Shown here: in pieces, positions 21,183-24,638 of the stretch
Numbering within the stretch: position 1 is the stretch's first letter
Layout of the letters: each line of letters starts with the position of its first letter
Source: Neisseria sicca 4320
GTDB taxonomy: Bacteria > Pseudomonadota > Gammaproteobacteria > Burkholderiales > Neisseriaceae
Assembly: GCF_000193735.1 (NCBI RefSeq)
Contig: NZ_AEPF01000023.1
Span: 1 to 24,638 of the forward strand
DNA length: 24,638 bases
Reading direction: 5' to 3'
Notes under the pieces: generated by a model
What the model was told of the DNA's origin: nothing
Databases searched by the model: none
The model's input: the letters and a program-made list of their open reading frames with translations, nothing else
Program-made: the position numbers and the translations under genes

Positions 21183-22451
21183 TTATCGGGCGTCTGCCTG
21201 ATATTCGCTTCCGTCTTCGCGCAGAAGCTTGGGCTGTTTGCCTTTCTCGATGACGTCTTTCTCGATGACAACTTTAGTCACGCCTTTCAAATCAGGCAGT
21301 TGATACATGGTATCCAACAGGCAGCGTTCAACGATGGAGCGCAGGCCGCGCGCGCCGGTTTTGCGTTCCATTGCCTGACGGGCGATGCTGCGCAGGGCTT
21401 CTTCTTCAAATTCCAATTCGACATTTTCCATGCCGAACAGGGTTTGATATTGTTTCACTAAGGCGTTTTTCGGCTCGGTCAAAATGTTGACCAATGCGTC
21501 TTCGTCCAATTCCGCCAATGTGGCGATGACTGGCAGACGGCCGATCAACTCGGGAATCAGACCGAATTTAATCAAGTCTTCAGGCTCAACGATTCCAAAC
21601 AATCCGGTAATGTCGGCATTTTCGTCCTTGCTGTGAACGGACGCACCGAAACCGATACCGCCTTTTTCAGTACGCTGACGGATCACTTTTTCCAAGCCCG
21701 CAAACGCGCCGCCGCAGATAAACAGGATGTTGGTGGTATCGACGTTGATAAATTCCTGATTAGGATGCTTGCGACCACCTTGTGGCGGAACGCTGGCAAC
21801 CGTACCTTCAATCAATTTCAGTAAGGCCTGTTGCACGCCTTCGCCGGATACGTCGCGGGTAATCGACGGGTTGTCGCTTTTACGCGAGATTTTGTCGATT
21901 TCGTCGATATAGACGATACCGCGCTGGGCTTTTTCGACATCGAAATCGCATTTACCCAAAAGCTTGGTTATGATTTGCTCGACATCTTCACCGACGTAAC
22001 CCGCTTCAGTCAGCGTAGTCGCGTCCGCCATGACGAACGGCACGTCCAGTTTACGCGCCAAAGACTGTGCCAACAGCGTTTTACCCGAACCGGTCGGACC
22101 GATAAGCAGGATGTTGGATTTCGACAACTCGACATTGCCGTTGGCTTTGGGGTGGCGCAGGCGTTTGTAATGGTTGTACACCGACACTGCCAAGGCTTTC
22201 TTGGCTTGTTCCTGACCGATAACGTGGTCGTTGAGGTTGGTGACGATTTCGGCAGGCGTGGGCAGTTTGTTATTTGGATGGGAAGCATCCGTTGCAGATT
22301 TTTCTTCAGAGAGGTCGTCTGAACTTTGCAGCATCACGCCGCAAGTTTCTACACATTCGTTACAGATAAAAGCGTTTTCGCCTTCAATCAGGTTCTTGAC
22401 TTCATGCTCGGATTTTCCGCAAAACGAGCAAGAGCGTTTTTCTTCAGTCAT
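21183..22451 (-). CDS. clpX: ATP-dependent Clp protease ATP-binding subunit ClpX
   Basis: ClpX is the AAA+ unfoldase that feeds ClpP. The 422-residue protein has a zinc-binding domain (C8, C11, C30, C33), Walker A GPTGSGKT, the pore loop GYVGED, Walker B GIVYIDEIDKI, the RKH loop in GGRKHPN, LFICGGAF, and the sensor-2 motif GARGLR. The IGF loop for ClpP contact is present (GGIGFGA). clpP is not adjacent; clpX stands alone here, between acnB and pbpG. The linker between zinc domain and AAA+ contains a DUS on the plus strand (22312-22323) read as SDDL. The ribosome site is weak (GAAG). Confidence 0.98.
   Translation of the reverse strand: MTEEKRSCSFCGKSEHEVKNLIEGENAFICNECVETCGVMLQSSDDLSEEKSATDASHPNNKLPTPAEIVTNLNDHVIGQEQAKKALAVSVYNHYKRLRHPKANGNVELSKSNILLIGPTGSGKTLLAQSLARKLDVPFVMADATTLTEAGYVGEDVEQIITKLLGKCDFDVEKAQRGIVYIDEIDKISRKSDNPSITRDVSGEGVQQALLKLIEGTVASVPPQGGRKHPNQEFINVDTTNILFICGGAFAGLEKVIRQRTEKGGIGFGASVHSKDENADITGLFGIVEPEDLIKFGLIPELIGRLPVIATLAELDEDALVNILTEPKNALVKQYQTLFGMENVELEFEEEALRSIARQAMERKTGARGLRSIVERCLLDTMYQLPDLKGVTKVVIEKDVIEKGKQPKLLREDGSEYQADAR
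22312..22323 (+). repeat. Intragenic DUS in the clpX linker
   Basis: Exact AGGTCGTCTGAA opposite to the direction of clpX, encoding SDDL in QSSDDLSEE, in the flexible linker between zinc-binding and AAA+ domains, where sequence change is tolerated. Confidence 0.9.
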
Positions 22452-22771
22452 AATTTATCTTCTGTTTTCAAGCAATATCGGCAAACCGTTATCCGAATGT
22501 AGCGGGAACGGTTTTCGGCAAAGTCGGTAAGTATAATCAGTATCTTAATGTTTATCAAATACCGTATGGCAAGCTGTTGGGCGTAAGGTTTTCAGACGAC
22601 CCTCCGGCGCTTGGCAACACACCATGATTTCCCATCCTTAAGATGGTTTCCAATTTGGAAAAAAGATGCAAACAAACGCAAAAAAGCCATATTAAACTTT
22701 ACATTTTGTTGTATTTTAAGCAAAATATCTCCTTTAATAATTCAATTGTCTTAAATTCTACTCGTTGAAAT
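22452..22771. other. Divergent regulatory region between clpX and pbpG
   Basis: 320 bp without a gene. It holds a single DUS with one mismatch (22591-22602, complement TTCAGACGACCC) without a partner, then an AT-rich tract towards pbpG. TTGTAT with TTTAAT 18 bp downstream (about 22711-22740) is a possible pbpG promoter. No clear clpX promoter was recognised. Confidence 0.45.
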
Positions 22772-23713
22772 ATGTCGGTTATGAAATTTTATAAAACACT
22801 GAGTGCAGCCTGTTTGGGTATGGCTTTGACTGTTGTCGCCGCTCCTGCCGCTGCAGACGATATGGATGTTTTGGGTCAATTTTTGGAACAGAATTTTCCA
22901 ACCCAAAATGACCCGATGGAAGCTTTCGCATTAAGCCACGCCCAAAAAATCGAGGCTCAGGCGATGATGGCGGGGCCGCTTTTGACATCGCAGGCCGCTC
23001 TGATTTTTAACAATAAAACAGGTGAAATCCTGTATCAGAAAAACGCAGACCGCGTGATGCCGATCGCGTCCATTTCCAAACTGATGAGCGCGATGGTCGT
23101 TTTGGACGCGCGTTTGGATATGAACGAGCGCATCACCATTACTGCCGATGAAATCGACCGACTGAAAGGTACGGGCAGCCGCCTTGCCGTCGGTACGACG
23201 CTGACGCGCGGCGAATTGCTGCTCCTTAGCCTGATGAGCAGCGAAAACCGCGCAACACACGCGCTGGGCCGCACCTATCCGGGCGGTATGTCGGCGTTTG
23301 TTTCCGCCATGAATGCCAAAGCGCAAAGTCTTGGCATGTATAGCAGCCGTTTCTACGAACCTACCGGTCTGAATTTCCAAAATGTATCGACCGCCAACGA
23401 TTTAAACCGTATGGTCGCTGCGGCAAGCAAATATCCGCTTATCAACAAAAACTCGACCTCCAACTACGGATCGGTTTGGACGGCAAACGGCCGCCAAAAC
23501 TATAAAAACTCTAATGCCCTCGTGCGCGAAGGCGGCTGGAACATCGAGCTTCAGAAAACCGGTTATATCCGCGAAGCAGGACGCTCGATGGTGGTTAAGG
23601 CAAACGTCCAAAACCAGCCGATTACCATCGTATTGCTGAACTCGCCGACTTCGACAACCCGCGTAAACGACGCGCGTAAGATCGAATCTTGGATGTTGCA
23701 GCGCCGCTCTTGA
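22772..23713 (+). CDS. pbpG: Low-molecular-mass penicillin-binding protein, D-alanyl-D-alanine endopeptidase (PBP7/PbpG type)
   Basis: A periplasmic S11 serine peptidase that cleaves D-Ala-meso-DAP cross-links in peptidoglycan. The 313-residue protein starts with a signal peptide ending APAAADD. The three penicilloyl-serine motifs are complete: S100-I-S-K103 (the SxxK box), S157-E158-N159, and K262-T263-G264 (QKTGYIREAG). The short C-terminus (WMLQRRS) lacks the membrane-binding domain of PBP5/6, fitting the PBP7 group (PBP4 of gonococcus). A second ATG nine bases in (22781, MKFYKTL) is an alternative start; no strong ribosome site decides. Confidence 0.92.
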   Translation: MSVMKFYKTLSAACLGMALTVVAAPAAADDMDVLGQFLEQNFPTQNDPMEAFALSHAQKIEAQAMMAGPLLTSQAALIFNNKTGEILYQKNADRVMPIASISKLMSAMVVLDARLDMNERITITADEIDRLKGTGSRLAVGTTLTRGELLLLSLMSSENRATHALGRTYPGGMSAFVSAMNAKAQSLGMYSSRFYEPTGLNFQNVSTANDLNRMVAAASKYPLINKNSTSNYGSVWTANGRQNYKNSNALVREGGWNIELQKTGYIREAGRSMVVKANVQNQPITIVLLNSPTSTTRVNDARKIESWMLQRRS

Positions 23714-23723
23714 AATACTTGTT

Positions 23724-23752
23724 ATGCCGTCTGATTTTCAGGCGGCATTTTA
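23724..23752 (+). terminator. Terminator built from the other DUS dialect (ATGCCGTCTGA type)
   Basis: ATGCCGTCTGA (23724-23734) and TCAGGCGGCAT (23738-23748) form an 11-bp hairpin with one G-T style mismatch and a 3-nt loop, followed by TTTATT. These arms match the pathogen-type AT-DUS, ATGCCGTCTGAA, not the AGGTCGTCTGAA used throughout the window. It ends pbpG. Confidence 0.85.
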
Positions 23753-23834
23753 TTGTATGGCAATGGGTGAAAACGGAAGGCGTTTTGTAAGGCTTTGGTC
23801 TTTATCTTTTGTCAGGCATCAAGGAATTTTTGAA

Positions 23835-24602
23835 ATGAACAAAATCAGTGAAAAGTATGGATTATGGCTCGGGGTTGCGGCGTTGGCGGGTTGTACTTCC
23901 GTCGCCGATATGGTGGGATACGATACGGCTGCTTTGAACGAGGGAGCCGAGCGAAACTATACGCAGGTTGTACAAAAAGCGCGCAGCCAGAATGCGCTGG
24001 ATGTCAGATCTCCGACGGCGCAGCGTGTCCATCGGGTGTTTTCCCGACTGGTTCCGTATGCCAACCGCGCCAACCATACCGGCATACCTTTTAATTGGCA
24101 GATGAACGTTATCCGCAGCAACGAGTTGAATGCTTGGGCGATGCCGGGCGGAAAAATGGCGGTATATACCGGCATGGTCGAACGTTTGCAACTGACGGAT
24201 GATGAAATCGCCGCAGTCATCGGGCATGAAATGACCCATGCCCTGCTCGAACACAGCAAAAAAGCCATCGGAGGCCAAGTATTGACCGGCTTGGGCGGTT
24301 CTATTTTGGCAGGTGCCGTCGGTTTGGACGGAAATTTGGTCGGCGTCGGAACAGATTTATTGGCAACCAAACCTTTTTCGCGTCATCAGGAAAGCGAGGC
24401 AGATGCGGGAGGCGTCCGCCTGATGGCTCAAGCAGGTTACAATCCGCAGGCGGCAATCAGCGTATGGGAAAAAATGAATAGGGCGCAAGGCGGCAGTCAG
24501 GTTGCCATCTTGTCAACCCATCCCGCCAACAATACCCGTATCGAAGCAATCCGCAGGATGTTGCCGGAAGTTATGCCTATTTATCACCAAAATAAACGCT
24601 GA
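23835..24602 (+). CDS. M48-family metalloprotease lipoprotein (LoiP/YcaL-like)
   Basis: A 255-residue zinc peptidase of the outer or periplasmic envelope. The start MNKISEKYGLWLGVAALAGC is a lipoprotein signal with lipobox LAGC and lipidated C20, and AAGGAA sits 9 nt before ATG. The zinc motif is H131-E132-MT-H135, with the third ligand in HQESEADAGG (about E186). The ATG at 23724 lies within the pbpG terminator and would place a 37-codon tail before the signal peptide, so it is rejected. Such enzymes degrade misfolded or damaged outer-membrane proteins. It lies 121 bp after pbpG in the same direction. The last 36 bases of the window show no further gene. Confidence 0.9.
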   Translation: MNKISEKYGLWLGVAALAGCTSVADMVGYDTAALNEGAERNYTQVVQKARSQNALDVRSPTAQRVHRVFSRLVPYANRANHTGIPFNWQMNVIRSNELNAWAMPGGKMAVYTGMVERLQLTDDEIAAVIGHEMTHALLEHSKKAIGGQVLTGLGGSILAGAVGLDGNLVGVGTDLLATKPFSRHQESEADAGGVRLMAQAGYNPQAAISVWEKMNRAQGGSQVAILSTHPANNTRIEAIRRMLPEVMPIYHQNKR

Positions 24603-24638
24603 TATTTTGTGTTGATGGATATTTTCAAACTGTTTTAG

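Noticed and set aside
23724..23834. Upstream start for the M48 protease
   Set aside because: The ATG belongs to the ATGCCGTCTGA hairpin arm; the signal peptide and ribosome site support 23835.
1..24638. CRISPR arrays, tRNA, rRNA, IS transposases
   Set aside because: No regularly spaced short repeats, no cloverleaf or rRNA segments, and no transposase motifs were seen; the repeats present are DUS, dRS3/NIME and CREE.

Overview
This window is chromosomal DNA of a commensal Neisseria. The evidence is the abundance of the DNA uptake sequence (DUS) in the dialect AGGTCGTCTGAA, often as inverted pairs forming gene-end terminators. There are also two Correia repeat enclosed elements (CREE), dRS3/NIME repeats, and genes of neisserial type (FarR/NadR, GapA-1-like GAPDH, a compact Pta). 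The AGGTCGTCTGAA dialect points to the N. mucosa / N. sicca / N. macacae group; this species call is inference from the dialect alone. No rRNA, tRNA, CRISPR array, prophage or IS transposase was seen.

Layout. 1-3.2 kb: pta and mtr, both minus. 3.5-5.7 kb: a probable bicarbonate locus, a beta-carbonic anhydrase gene split by a 105-bp CREE insertion followed by a SulP transporter that appears to lack internal helices. 5.75-6.8 kb: a two-copy ~508-bp tandem repeat made of DUS hairpins, dRS3/NIME units and longer inverted repeats. 6.8-8.8 kb (minus): rfbC, lysA and the 56-codon lipoprotein gene lptM. 8.9-10.9 kb (plus): cyaY, luxS and a RarD-like EamA permease. 10.97-13.6 kb (minus): murU, a HpaC-like flavin reductase with farR/nadR, and a membrane-anchored thioredoxin-like protein. 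13.8-14.8 kb: gapA. 14.9-17.0 kb (minus): an AsmA-family protein. 17.2-18.07 kb: a DAHP-synthase-like protein that has lost catalytic residues, followed by a full-length CREE. 18.4-22.45 kb (minus): acnB and clpX. 22.8-24.6 kb (plus): pbpG and an M48 lipoprotein protease.

Functional themes are central metabolism (pta, gapA, acnB, luxS), envelope biogenesis (murU, lysA, lptM, asmA-like, pbpG, M48, rfbC) and regulation or proteostasis (farR, clpX). Most transcription units end in a DUS-pair hairpin. The exceptions are informative: a true GC stem plus T-run terminator is shared by the DAHPS-like gene and acnB, and pbpG ends in a hairpin written in the other DUS dialect (ATGCCGTCTGA), that of the pathogenic Neisseria.

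The observations most worth following are the parallel decay, all in multiples of three where it can be counted, of the carbonic anhydrase/SulP locus; the DAHP-synthase pseudoenzyme; the foreign-dialect terminator; the near-perfect palindrome upstream of acnB; and the composite tandem repeat.
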